From Lewinella sp. LCG006 (lineage in GTDB: Bacteria; Bacteroidota; Bacteroidia; Chitinophagales; Saprospiraceae), in contig NZ_CP160680.1 of NCBI RefSeq assembly GCF_040784935.1, positions 1,541,501-1,605,500 of the forward strand: a stretch of DNA of 64,000 bases, given 5' to 3'. The stretch's first letter is position 1. Each line of letters starts with the position of its first letter. Positions 1-14,200 of the stretch are shown one piece after another. The notes under the pieces were generated by a model, which was not told the DNA's origin, did not search any database, and saw only the letters and a list, made by a program, of their open reading frames with translations. The position numbers and the translations under genes are program-made.

Positions 1-2200
1 CTGGCGACCAACTGTAGCTCGCAATACCCGTGCCTGGCTCGGCTGGCGGAGGGGTGCCCGAAGGAGAACCACCCAGCACCACTTGCTCACCTGGACAAGT
101 CGATATATCTGCCCCGGCATTGGCAATAGGATTTTTATTTACATCAACAAATACGCGTACTTGCTGCGTACGTACACAGCCATTCTGTTCCACCGTAAGG
201 GTGTAAGTAAAATCAAAAGGAGGGTTGGCGGTTGTCTGTGGATCACGGTTGTTTTCCAGGAACAGGTTAGGCGACCAGATGTACTGAGCACCCACTGGGC
301 CCGCTTCGCCTTCTGGCAAACCAATGGTGGCCTCACCGCCCTGGCACATGGTCTGGTCGGCACCACCAGCAGCAAATACAGCTTGGGTGATTTCAATATT
401 GTGTACATAAGTTTCTGTACACAAACCACGGCTTACGACCAAGGTTGCGGTATAGCTTCCAGGAGTAGCGTATGAGACCGTTACATTGCTTTCGGTTGAA
501 GAAGTAGGTGTAGCCGAACCGCTAAAGGTCCAGCTGTAAGTAGCACCTGCGATGGCCGGAGCTGCACTAAACAGTACGCCTTCTTCTGCACAAATGCTAG
601 CAGGTGCATTGATACCGGAAACAAATGCTGGATCAACATTGATCGTCATTTGATCGGTAGCAGTACAGCCGTTGGCATCGGTAGCCGTGACGGTGTAAGT
701 CGTCGTACTCGTAGGAGATACTGTAAGGTTATTTCCTGACAAGTTACCGGGCATCCAGGTCAAGGTAACAGGAGCGGTACCACCCGTAGTCGTTGCGCTA
801 AGCGTAGCACTACTGCCTTCACAAATCGTCTGGTCAGCTGCTGCTACAACCGTAGGAGCGGCCTGGTTTTCAATGGCTATACTGGCCGTACCAAAACAGC
901 CATTGGCATCCGTGACGGTCACATGGTAGGTTCCTACTGCGAGGTTAGTCGCGGTAGCTGTTGTGCTCACGTTGGGTGACCAGGTGTATTGGTAAGTTGC
1001 TTGACCGCCGCTTACGCTTACGTTGATGGTACCATTGTTTTGTCCACAAGTAGCATCCGTTTTGCTGAGGCTGGCTACCGGGTTTTCGTTGACCGTAACC
1101 GTAACCGAAGCGGTGGAGGTACAACCCAATTCGTCTTCTACCGTAGCGACAAAAGTAGTTGTCACCGCAGGCATTACCGTAATGCTGGCTCCCGTTTGGT
1201 TACCAGGCATCCAGCTGTAAATAAGGTTACCAGTACCACCGCTGCCAGTAGCAGTAAGGGTGGTGCTGTTGCCAACACAGATAGCTACATCAGGACTAAC
1301 ATTGATCGCGGGAGGAACAACGGGGTTAAGGGTAACGGTAGTTGGGCCCACCATACAACGTGCACCAGTGTAGCTTACTTCTACATTGTAAGTACCTGCT
1401 CCCAAACCGGAGAAAATATTACTTGCTTGCCAAGTACCTCCGTTGATGCGGTATTCAAGGCTGGCACTTGCGCCACTTGCGTTGACGGTGAGGCTGCCGT
1501 TTTCGGTACCGTTACAAGAGGTAGGTTGTACGAGGTCAACACTGGTAATGGCAGGTAATTCCAAAACAGTGATCGTCACATTTGCTACGGCCGTACAGCC
1601 CAGGCTGTTGGTTACCGTAACAAAATATTGAGTTGTCGTAGCAGGCGTTACGTCTACGCTAGCGGTAGTTGCGTTTCCTGCACTGGCGTCCCACTGGTAA
1701 CTCACTCCGCCGCTGGCGGTAAGAGTGGTGGTTTGGCCTTCACATAATTCTAGCGAGGCAGCAATCGCGGTAGGCGTTGGTGCAGCATTTACGGTGACGG
1801 CAGTTTGATCGGTACAGCCATTGACATCGGTGATACTTACCGTAAACGTTTCAATGGAAGTGGGCGTCACTGTGATCGCAGCGGTACTAGCGCCTGTGCT
1901 CCAGGCGTAAGTTCCGCCAGCACCCGCGCCATCCGCCGTAAGGGTAGTCGTGGTATTCTGACAAACGATGGGGTCGCCAATGATGCTGGCAACAGGATTG
2001 TTATTGACAATTACTGTTACAGAAGCCGTATTGACACAGCTGTTGCCATCGGTGACAGTCACCGTATAAGTCGTGGTGGTTGCTGGATTAACGTTGATGG
2101 TTGCGGTGGTCGCATTGTTGCTCCAGGCGTAGTTAGTGCCACCAGTGGCGGTCAGAGCGGTCGTCTCTCCCTGACAAATTTCGGTGTCTCCGGTAAAGGT
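1..2200 (-). repeat. Adhesin multi-domain cassette, copy 4 (runs off the window)
   Basis: This is the fourth copy, with the YRINGG-type module at ~1550-1320 and the YxWxFSG-type module at ~540. It continues past the left edge. It is separated from copy 3 by a ~1.5 kb spacer that contains SprB repeats and one SdrD_B-like domain. Confidence 0.65.
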
Positions 2201-5200
2201 AATTACGGGAAGATCATTCACTACAACCTCTACCTGGTCGGTAGCCACACAACCATTTTGGTCGGTAGCGGTGACGGTATATGTGGTCGTGACAGTAGGG
2301 CTTACATTAACGGTTATTCCCGTCAAGGAGCCGGGCGACCAGCTGTAGGTGATCGTGCCTGTGCCACCTGTCCCTACGGCTGTAAGGTTGGTGCTTTCAT
2401 TCAGACAGATCACTTTGTCTGTACCTGCACTCACCGTTGGGGCGGCCTGATTGGCAACGTTTACGGTAAGGATATAAGTACAAGAAAGTGCATCAGTAAC
2501 CGTAAGCTCGTAGCTACCCGCCATAAGTCCGGTACGATCTTCTGGATCATTTGTTCCTGACAAATCGGCCCAATCATAGGTATAAGGTGCCGTGCCGCCA
2601 GTGACGGTTACATCAGCAGTACCGTTGGCCGCACCACAAGTAGCATCAGCCGAAGTATAAGTAGCTACCAGTTGTGCTGGCTCCGTGATAGTTCGCGTAA
2701 GGGTTGCAGTACAGTTATTGGCATCCGTCACCGTCACCGTGTAGCTACCGGCAGCTAGGTCGCTGATATCTTCGGTGGTAGCACTGTTGGTCCAGGCGTA
2801 GGCATAAGGCTCGGTACCACCAGTAACAGAGAGGTCAATCGCGCCGTTGGTACCCGCGTTACAGCTTACCTCCGTCGTGGTTGCCGTAGCTGCAAGTACA
2901 AGGGGCTGAGCGATGGTTTCGGTAAGGGAAACGGAATTACCATTGGCATCCGTTACGATGACGGTATAGGTACCAGCAGCCAAGTTGGTACGGTTCTGAG
3001 GGTCATTGGTTCCCGGCAAGTCTTGCCAGTCAAACGTGTATGGTGCCAAACCGTTGCTTACCGCAATAGTAAGTGCGCCGGTGCTATTACCAAAACAATC
3101 AACATCTAATAAATTGGTCGTCACTACGGCCAATGTGCTGTAGAAACCAGCATCTACATGATCGTTTTGCTGGCCGGCAGTGATGGTGATTGTGGCCGTT
3201 TGTCCGTTCGTTACACTGGCATCACTATCGGTTGCTTCTACCCCACCCTGATTGATCGGACTTGGTGTATATCCCGCTGGTGTGATGAACTCAATAATGT
3301 AATCGGCAGGGAATAAATCAGTAAACGTGTACGCACCGTTGCCGGCGGTAGTTGTCGTGGCTATTTGGTTACCTGCATCATCAAGGAGGTTGACGGTAGC
3401 ACCATTTATGCCGGTTTCTCCGTTGTTTTGGATACCATCCTGGTTGGTATCATTCCAAACAAAATCACCAATGCTTCCGCAATCAATGACGGTCACGGCT
3501 ACCGTAGCGGTATCAGTACAACCCGTCGTTGCAAATACGACCACTTCATAAGTGTCGCTTTGTGTTACTGTAACATTGGGGTTTGCTCCGTAAGGATTGT
3601 CCAGACCAGCAGCGGGGGTCCATACATATCCTGCAATAGCCGTTCCTGGCTCCGCTGGTGGAGGCGTACCCGTTGGCGAACCACCCAGGGTAATTGCTGT
3701 ACCAGCACATACTTCGATGGCAGCACCCGCATTGGCAATAGGATTCTTGTTAACGTCCACAAATACTTTCACCTGATCGGTACGCACACAACCATTTTGT
3801 TCTACTGTAAGGGTATAAGTAAAGTCAAATGGAGGGTTAGCAATGACTTGAGGCGTACCATTATTGCTTAAGAACAAATTGGGTGTCCAGGTGTAAGTTG
3901 CGCCCAAGGGGCCTGCTTGTCCTTCAGGTAAACCAATATTGGCACTACCGCCCTGACAAACCGTTTGGTCATCTCCCGCGGCAGCAAATACGGCTTGCGT
4001 AATATTTATATCATGGGTATAAGTTTCGGTACATTCTCCGCGAGTCACCACCAAGGTTGCGGTGTAAACACCAGGCGTATTTCCATAACTTACAGTTACA
4101 CTGCTGGCGGAAGAAGAAGACGGCGTGGCTGGTCCTGAGAACGTCCAAGCGTAAGTAGCACCAGCAATTGCAGGATTCGCTACGTACAACACCCCTTCTT
4201 GTGCACAAATCGTTGAAGGTGCAGAAATACCGGAAACTATCGCCGGATCAACCGTAATCACCACCTGATCGGTAGCAGTACAGCCATTGGCGTCGGTAGC
4301 TGTGACGGTATAGGTTGTTGTCGCCGTTGGGTTCACCACTACATTGTTTCCACTGAGGTTGCCGGGCATCCACGTCAGGGATACCGGAGCAGTTCCTCCG
4401 ACAACGGTGGCGCTTAAAGTCACGGGGCTACCTTCACAAATCGTCTGATCATCAACAGCTACTACGCTTGGCGCAGAAAGGTTATTGACGCTAATGCTCG
4501 CATTGCCTACGCAGCCATTGGCATCGGTGACGGTGACATTGTATACACCCACGGCCAGGTTTGAGGCACTGGCAGTAGTACTTACATTGGGTGACCAAGT
4601 GTATTGGTAGTTGGCTTCACCTCCTGTTACACTTACGGTAACGGTACCATTATTTTGGCCACAAGTAGCATCCGTTTTAGTGAGGCTAACGAGGGGGTTA
4701 TCATTCACGGTAATCGTCACTGCATCGGTAGAGGTACAACCCAATTCGTCGATTACGGTAACGGTATAAATAGTCGTTGCCGTTGGCGTTACACTAACGG
4801 TTGCTCCACTCAGAGCGCCTGGCTCCCAGGTGTAGGTCAGGTTGCCCGTACCGCCACTGCTTATTGCCGACAAGGTGGTACTCGTACCAAAACAAATTTC
4901 CGTATCGCTACCTGCATTGATACTAGGAGGAGTTGCCTGGTTTAAAACAACGGTAGTTGGTGCTACCAAACAACGGCCACCGACGTAGCTTACTTCTACA
5001 TTGTAGGTGCCTGCTCCCAGGCCTGCAAATAAATTACCCGCTTGCCAGGTTCCACCATTGATACGGTATTGCAAATCATCATCAGCACCCGTAGCATTGA
5101 CGGTAATGCTGCCATTATCCGTACCATTACAAGAAGTTGGTTGAACCAAATCAACACTTACTATTTCTGGTAATTCCAGCACGACGATGGTCACATCAGC

Positions 5201-8200
5201 GATGGCCGTACAACCGAGATTATTGGTGACGGTTACAAAGTATTGGGTGGTCGCAGCGGGTGTTACCACTACACTGGCATTTGTTGAGTTGCCCGCATTG
5301 GCATCCCACTGGTAGCTTGCACCACCACTGGCAGACAATGTTGTTGACTGCCCAGCACAAAGTTCTACGGAAGCAGCAATTGCTACTGGATCGGGTGCTG
5401 CACTTACCGTTACCGCAGCTACATCTGTACAGCCATTGGCATTGGTAGCAGTAACACTATAGGTCTCAATTTGAGTAGGTGTAATGGTGATCGAAGCCGT
5501 CGTTGCACCCGTACTCCATAAATAAGAGCCACCCGCTCCAGCTCCTGCAGCCGTGAGGGTAGTCGTTTGATGCTGACACACGATTGGATCACCAACGATG
5601 GTAGCAGTAGGATTAGGATAAACGATGATCTCCTGATCCAAGCTAGCACTACAGTTATTGGCATTCGTTACCGTAACGGTGTAAGTGCTGGTATTTGCTG
5701 GGTTAACGGTGACGCTAGCCGTGGTAGCACCATTGCTCCACAAGTAGCTCGTGCCGCCAGTGGCCGTTAATGTGGTGCTTTCGCCCTGGCAGATCTCCAA
5801 GTCACCTGTGATAGCTGGGGTCGGTAGGGGGGTGACATTGACGCGCATCTGATCGGTACGTACACAACCGTTTTCACTTACCGTAAGGGTATAGTTGAAG
5901 GTGAACGGTGCACTAGACGTGGGCTGCGCAATGTTCGTATTGTTCAAGAAGGTGCTTGGTGACCAGCTGTAGCTTGCCCCACTTGGGCCACCCTGACCAG
6001 CAGGTAAGCCGATTTGTACCGTCTGACCAGCACAAATGGTTTTATCAGGACCCGCATCCGCAAAGACCGGAGCCGTAATCGTGATGTTGTGCGTGTAAGT
6101 TGCTACACAAGTGCCACGGCTTACCGTCAAGGTAGCCGTATACGTACCTGCGCTGGCGAAGCTTACTGTTTCGCTCGCGTTGGTTGAGCTCGCAGGTGTA
6201 GCTGGGCCGCTGAAGCTCCAGGCATAAGTAGCACCAGCTACCGCTGGGTTGGCTACAAACAATACGCCTTCCTGCGCACACACACTCGCTACCGCATCAA
6301 TACCAGAAACAAATGCAGGATCAACCGTGATCGTTACCTGATCGGTAGAAGTACAGCCGTTGGCATCGGTTGCCGTGACGGTGTAAGTAGTCGTCGTGGT
6401 TGGGGATACGCTTACGCTAGCGCCGCTGAGGTTGCCGGGCATCCAGGTGTAGGTGACTGTGCCAGTGCCGCCGGTTGAGGTAGCGCTGATGGTCGTGCTC
6501 GCTCCTTCACAGATTGTGGTCGTGCCACTGGCCGTAACCGATGGCCCCGTCAGGTTATCAATAGAGATGCTGGCGGTACCAATACAACCGTTAGCATCCG
6601 TGACGGTGACGTTGTAAGTACCCGTAGCTAAGCCAGTAGCACTGGCCGTTGTGCTTACGTTGGGTGACCAGGTGTATTGGTAAGCAGCATTTCCGCCACT
6701 TACACTTACGTTGATCGTACCATTGTCTTGTCCACAAGTAGCATCCGTCTTCGTGAGGCTGGCTACTGGGTTTTCGTTGACCGTGATCGTTACTTGATCC
6801 GTAGAGGTACAGCCCAGTTCGTCTTCAACGGTGACCATATAAGTGGTGGTGACCGTTGGGGATACACTCACGCTGGCACCGCTCAGGTTGCCGGGCATCC
6901 AGGTGTAAGTCAGGCTACCCGTGCCGCCGCTGCCGTTGGCCGTCAGTGTGGTGCTGCTGCCAACACAGATCGCTGCGTCATTGCTCGAAGCTACTACGTT
7001 CGGCGGCGTCACAGCGTTGAGGGTCACAGTGCTTGGGCCTACCAAACAACGACCACCCGTATAGCTTACTTCTACATTGTAAGTGCCTGCGCCCAAACCT
7101 GTAAAGACATTGCTCGCTTGCCAGCTGCCGCCGTTGATGCGGTATTGTAGTACCGCAGATGGCCCCGTAGCCGTGACGGTGATCGTGCCATTTTCGGTGC
7201 CGTTACAAGAGGTCGGTTGAACAACCGCTACATCAGTGATGACGGGTTGCTCTAAAACAGTGATCGTGATGCTGGCCTCGTTGGCACAACCTGATGCGTT
7301 GGTCACGGTTACATTATAAGTCGTAGTAGCCAAAGGCGTAACCGTAATGGCCGCCGTCGTAGCATTGCTGGCATTGCTGCCCCACTGGTAGGTAGTTCCT
7401 CCGCTGGCGGTCAGTGTTGTTGATTCTCCTGCACAAAGTTCGATCGAAGCGGCTACCACTGTTGGCGTGGGGGCTTCGTTGACGGTGATGCTTGTTTCAT
7501 CGGTACAGCCGTTGCTGTTGGTTACCGTTACCGTATATGTTTCGATACCCGTTGGGGTAACGGTGATTGTTGCTGTTGTTGCGCCCGTACTCCAGGCGTA
7601 AGATCCACCTGCTCCGGCGCCGGTGGCCGTAAGCGTGGTGCTTTGTCCGTTACACACCAGTGGGTTCCCGCTAAGGGCAGCTACTGGGTTGTTGTTGACC
7701 ACTACCGTGGCACTGCTCGTGGCGCTACAGTTGTTAGCATTCGTTACCGTAACGGTGTAAGTGCTGGTATTTGCCGGGTTAACCGTGACGCTAGCCGTAG
7801 TAGCGCCGTTGCTCCACAAGTAGCTGGTGCCGCCAGTGGCCGTTAGTGTGGTGCTTTCGCCCTGGCAGATCTCCAAGTCGCCTGTGATGGCTGGGGTGGG
7901 TAGTGGATTCACAGTCACCGTCACCTGGTCCGTAGAGGTACAACCGTTTTCGTCGGTAGCAGTGACCGTGTAGGTAGTGGTCTCCGTTGGAGATACACTT
8001 ACGCTGGCGCCGCTTAGGTTTACGGGCATCCAGGTGTAAGTAACTGTACCTGTACCGCCGTTAGAAGTAGCGCTGATGGTAGCGTTGCCTCCTTCACAGA
8101 TGGCTGGAGTGCCGCTGACGTTTACCGATGGGCCCGTCAGGTTAGCAATAGAAATACTGGCGGTGCCGGTACAACCGTTGGCATCCGTAACCGTGATATT

Positions 8201-11200
8201 GTACACGCCATTTGCCAAGCCGGTAGCGCTAGCTGTGCTGCTCACATTTGGTGACCAGGAGTAAGTATAATCACTTTGTCCACCGCTTACGCTGGTAGAA
8301 ATCGTTCCGTTATCTTGTCCGCAAGTAGCATCCGTTTTGGTAAAATCTATTATTATTTCTGTAAGTTCAACCTCAATATCTACCGAGGCAAAACAACCAT
8401 TATGGGTGACGCTAGCCGTGTATGTTCCTACTTTGCTAGCATCTATTATACCAAGTATGGCATTATTACCAGTAGCCGTAAATCCATTAGGGCCTGTCCA
8501 TTGGGCAGAATAATTATCGGGTGCTATACTTAGGGTCAAATTTTCTCCTTCACAAACGGTAACCGCACAGTCAGATTCTGGGCCCCAACCATTATAATCA
8601 CTTTCACATTCTAATACCAAAGGAAGAACAACTACATTAAAAGAAACGGTTGCCACACATCCGTTAGATGTGGTATATTCTAAGGTATAAATACCAGCTT
8701 GGTCTTCTCTTATATTATCAACAAAAGGTTCAGCAGTAGTAGGCGATGTGCTTAGCCCGTTAGGACTAGACCAAACATAGCTCCCACCTGAAGGGGTAGG
8801 ATTGCCACTAAAAACAACCTTTTCACCGCAATTAGCAACAATGTCGGTGCCTTGTATCCATTCGCCGTGGGCTATATTCCAACGGGGAAATAAAGCTACA
8901 TTTTCGACTACAACGGTAACCTCTTCCGAAGCTATACAACCGCTTGCATCATTTGCCGTAACCGTATAAATTGTCGTAACTGATGGCGTAACAGTAACAC
9001 TACTGCCCGTCAAATTACCAGGCATCCAGGTAAAGTTTACCGGTCCATTGCCGCCTGTAGTGCTCACCGTTAGCGTAGTGCTTTCGCCCTGGCAGATCTC
9101 CAAGTCACCTGTGATTACAGGGGTCGGTAGTGGGTTGACATTAACGCGCATCGCATCGGTGCGTACACAACCATTTTCACTTACCGTAAGGGTATAGTTG
9201 AAAGTAAACGGCGCGCTTGAGGTGGGTTGCGCAATGTTGGTATTGTTCAAGAAAGTACCTGGCGACCAGCTGTAAGTGGCACTACTTGGGCCACCCTGAC
9301 CCGCAGGAAGACCTATTTGTACCGTCTCACCGTTGCAGATCGTTACATCAGGCCCCGCATCCGCAAAGACCGGAGCTGTAATCGTGATGTTGTGCGTGTA
9401 AGTTGCTACACAAGTGCCACGGTTTACCGTCAAGGTAGCCGAATACGTACCTGCGCTGGCGAAGCTTACTGTTTCGCTCGCGTTCGTGGAGGTCGCAGGC
9501 GTAGCTGGGCCGCTGAAGCTCCAGGCATAAGTAGCACCAGCTACCGCTGGATTGGCTACAAACAATACGCCTTCCTGCGCACACACACTGGCTACCGCAT
9601 CAATGCCAGAAGTAAATGCAGGATCAACCGTGACCGTTACCTGATCAGTAGAAGTACAGCCGTTTTCATCCGCTGCCGTGACGGTGTAAGTAGTCGTCGT
9701 GGTTGGGGATACGCTTACACTGGCGCCGCTGAGGTTGCCGGGCATCCAGGTGTAGGTGACCGTGCCAGTGCCGCCGGTTGAGGTAGCGCTGATGGTCGTG
9801 CTCGCTCCTTCACAGATCGTAACATCGTTGCTAGCCGTTACGACCGGGCCTAGTTCCTGTACGATGGTTACATTAGGGAGATCCACAGGGCACTCATCGT
9901 TGCCCCAACGTACCCATAGATCGTAAGTGCCAATAGCAAGATTACTTACCGTGAAGCTACCGACATTGTCATTGGTATTGTGAGGATAGGTATTCCCGCC
10001 ATCGATGCTAAATTCAATACCTGTACGACCACTTTGGTCAGGGAAAGTAAACGTTATCGTACCATTGGTACCACCACAAGTTGCATTGGTAGCAAGGCTA
10101 GTAACTTGCGGAATAGCCAAAACCTCAACGGTTACTTGGTCTGTAGCAGAACAGCCCAACTCATCGGTCACGCTAACGGTGTAAGTGGTGGTCGCAGCAG
10201 GCGTTACCGTGATGCTAGGTACCGTTTGTCCGTTTGGATCCCAGGCATAAGCGAGGGTTCCTGTGCCTCCGTTTCCAGATGCAGTGAGGGTCGTCGATTG
10301 ATTAAGACAGATCGTCACATCATTGCTAGCTACTACAGTTGGCAACACGACGGGATCAAGCGTTACACTCACTGGCCCTGCGGGGCAGCGATTGCCCGTG
10401 TAGCTTATTTCTACATTATAGGTACCTGCTGCGAGGTTATTGAAGCTGTTACCAAACTGCCAGGTGCCTCCGTTGATACGGTAACGCAAAACACCAGAAC
10501 TTCCACTGGCGTTTACCGTGATCGATCCATTATCCGTACCATTACATGAAGTGGGCTGCACCAAATCAATCGAATTGATGACAGGTTGGGCTAATACGGT
10601 AATGGTTACACTGGCTTCCGCCGAACAACCCGCCGCATTGGTCACTGTCACCGTGTAAGTAGTCGTACTTGCAGGAGTAACTGTAATGGCAGGCGTGGTT
10701 GCGTTGTTTCCATTCGCTCCCCAAAGGTAACTCACCCCTCCACTAGCAGTGAGGGTGGTTGATTCACCTGCACAAATCTCCAATGAGGCTGCTACTATGG
10801 TTGGAGATGGTGCATTATTGGTGGTAATGCTGGTTTGATCTGTACAGCCATTTGCATCTGTTACCGTAACGGTAAAGGTGGTTGCTCCAGTAGGGAAAAC
10901 AGTAACACTTGCAGTGTTGGCACCCGTGCTCCAAGCGTAGCTGCCGCCTGCACCTGCACCTGTAGCGGTGAGGGTGGCACTTGCATCTTCACACACCAGT
11001 GGATTGCCCGACAGGGCTGCTGTTGGATTATTATTCACCGTCACTGTTGCAGTAGCCGTATTGGTACAACCATTCTCATCGGTGACCGTCACCGTATAAG
11101 TGGTGGTGGTAGCTGGATTGACCGTAATGCTCTCGGTCGTTTGGCTATTGCTCCAGCTGTAGCTTACACCGCCACTAGCGGTGAGGGTCGTGCTTTCACC

Positions 11201-14200
11201 CTGGCAAATCACTAAATCACCCGTAATTTCGGCTACAGGTAAAGGATTAATCGTAAGCGTTACGGCTACTCGGCTGGTAGTTGTACAATTACTCGTAATG
11301 TTACGGCCTTCAGCAAAATAGGTACCTGCCGCAGGAGGCGTAAAACTCAATGAGCCAGCCAAGAGAAGATTGCCACCAGTAGCAGCATCGTACCAATCGA
11401 CAGTATTATCTCCCAAAAGCCCTTGAGTAGCAATCGTTGCCGTAAAGGCAAGAATAGGATCGCTCGCACAAATGACCGCAGGATTAGCGCTGGTAATGAC
11501 CGGTGGATTAATAGCTGGGCAGAAACAGTTTGGAGGGGTGATGTCAATAGTTGTTTGACAACCCGTTGTGTTGTTAACCGCCGTTAGTAAAAGATCATCA
11601 AGATTACTTACTCCATTAATGGTGTAGCTTCCTCCTCCGTTATTGATCAGTGTCCCGCTCGATGCTACTAAGGTCTGCGCATTGGTGACCGTTACTTCTA
11701 CGTCATAAGTAGCAAAAAGATCCCCCGGGTCACATTCACTGCTAACTACAGTAATTGCAGGAACCGGGTTGACCGTGATCGTTACCACATTGGTCACACC
11801 GTTGCCACAACTATTATTTGCGTAAGCGCGGCGGCGGAATTGGGTGGTCGTTGAGATCAAACCTGGATCGTAGCTCTGCCCCGTAGCGCCAGTTACTACC
11901 GTCCAGGTGTTGCCATCAAGCGAAGATTCCCATTTATAAGAAGGGTTGATATTGCTACCAGAAGTAGTGATGGGTGTTCCTACAATTTGTGCAGGATCAA
12001 AAGGTCCGCAATTCGCCTGGTCACCACTAATCGTTCCATAATTGGTAATCCGGTCTCTCACTGTTACAGCTACACTAGCGCTGGCGGTACAGCCTGTGGC
12101 GTTTGAAGCTGTGACATTGTAAGTGGTCGTTACTGTAGGGGTTACTACCTGACTAGCGCCGCTACCCAAACCATTGTCCCACTGATAAGTATAGGCAGTT
12201 TGTCCATCGACGGGAGCCGCAGTAAGTGTGACGGAAGTATTTTCACAAATATCATCATTGGATACCGTTGCCGTGATGGCAGGATAGTCTGCTACCGTAA
12301 AAGTCACGATATTAGAAGTGGCGTCCTGACAACCAAACCCAGGGCAAGCATACATAGCCTGGTACTGATAAGTACCTGCCTCCAAAGTCCCATCGGTGAT
12401 GAGCATAGCTCCGGTATTTGTCAGATCTGTCCATGCGCCAGAAGTACCGGCCCGAAACTGCCAAATGACATCTCCACAATCAATACCACCACTAGCTACT
12501 GCGGTGAGGGTACTGGTGGTCCCTACGCACACATCCGCGTCATTGATACTAATGCTTACTGCTGGATCATCAAGAATGGTGACGTCGATGGAGGTACTGG
12601 CATTACAGCCGTTGCCATCCGTGATAGTTACAAAATAGGTACCGGAATGAATAGCCGCAACACTATTGGAGATGACTGCATCACCGCCATTACTGGTGTA
12701 GCCATTAGGGCCTGTCCATTGGTAAGCGGACATGCCATTAGGGTTAACCGAAAGTGCGAGGTACTCTCCCTCACACAAGATCACGGAACAGTCTTCTTCT
12801 ACAAACCAGGCCCCATCGTGGTAGCTTTCACAGATCAAACTTACAGCAGGGTTGACGGTGATCGTGACGACATTGGAGGCTGTATTCGAACATTCTCCGG
12901 TAGTGGCTAAACGACGAAACTGCGTAGTTGCCGACAATGCGCCAGGACTATAGTTTTGTCCGGTCGCACCGGAAATATTCATCCAGGTTCCGCTGGTACC
13001 TAAACGCGATTGCCACTGGTAACTTACGGATAAGTCAGACACGGCAGCAGTACCCGTAATGGTAGCTGGGGTAAAGATTCCACAGTTGGTCTGGTCACTG
13101 CTGATGGTACCTGGGTTGAAACCTACACAATCAACACACTCTTTTTCTACCAAAACCAGACCGGCTACTACGTAGGATTGGCCGTTTTGGTTAGAAGTTG
13201 GAGGGCAGCCCCAATTACTACCAGTAGGTGATTCTACGGTAATACTCACCGTGGTGATATTGCCGGGAACATTATTCAGCGTAAGCTGTGGCACCGCCAA
13301 ACAACAAGCACCATATATAACGTCAGGCTGGTAAATCTGCTGAGTCGTTGTGACACTACCCGCTGTCGCCGTAATATTTAGCACCCGGCAATCTAATGTC
13401 ATTTCAGAGATAGGTAAATCAATGACCAAATCCCGGGCGGTATAATCGGCCGGGAAGGAAACATCAAAGGTAAAGCTATCTTGATAACCACTGCGGGTAG
13501 TATAGGTGCCCGAATTGGCATTGGCCGCCGCTACATTTCGAAATGCATAGACGACGATGGACTGGAGGTCATTTTCGTTGGTATAATCTCGATAAGTAAT
13601 TTGAGACGTAGACCCCAGCGCCAAACCGCGATAAATCTTTACGTTGGAGCTGGTACCAGGAGGGGTATATCGCTGGAGGGTATAAAAATTACCACTGGCA
13701 TCTTCGATAACAACGGAGGCCCCAGGGTTTGAGCCTTTGTAGACAATTTCAATAGCGTATTGGTAAACATTACCAGGATTGGGAATATTGACTACAGATA
13801 CTTCATCTCCATTCGTACCCGCACCATAGAAATCCACTCTTACACCATCGTCACAAGTAAAAGACCAATCTGTTGGTTCCGGAAGATCTTGCCCATCGAC
13901 GATCTGGAAAGTAATGGTTTCGGTATCACAAGTCCCCCCATTGCCGTTGCTTTGTCCGTAGGCAGTGGCTTGCACGGTATAGGTACCCGCACCGATTATC
14001 CAAGCAGTATTGCTATTGGGGTAATCATAGGATGCGTTGTTTTCGGTTTGTGTACCATTATGGCTACCACTGACATTAAAGACCACACTCCCGATTGTTC
14101 CCGTAGTAAGGGCCGTAAGCCGGAATGCAGCGGGAAGATCATCAAGGTTATAAACCCCGCCATTGGTCAAAGGAATATCGTTGCTACCACTAATATCGTC

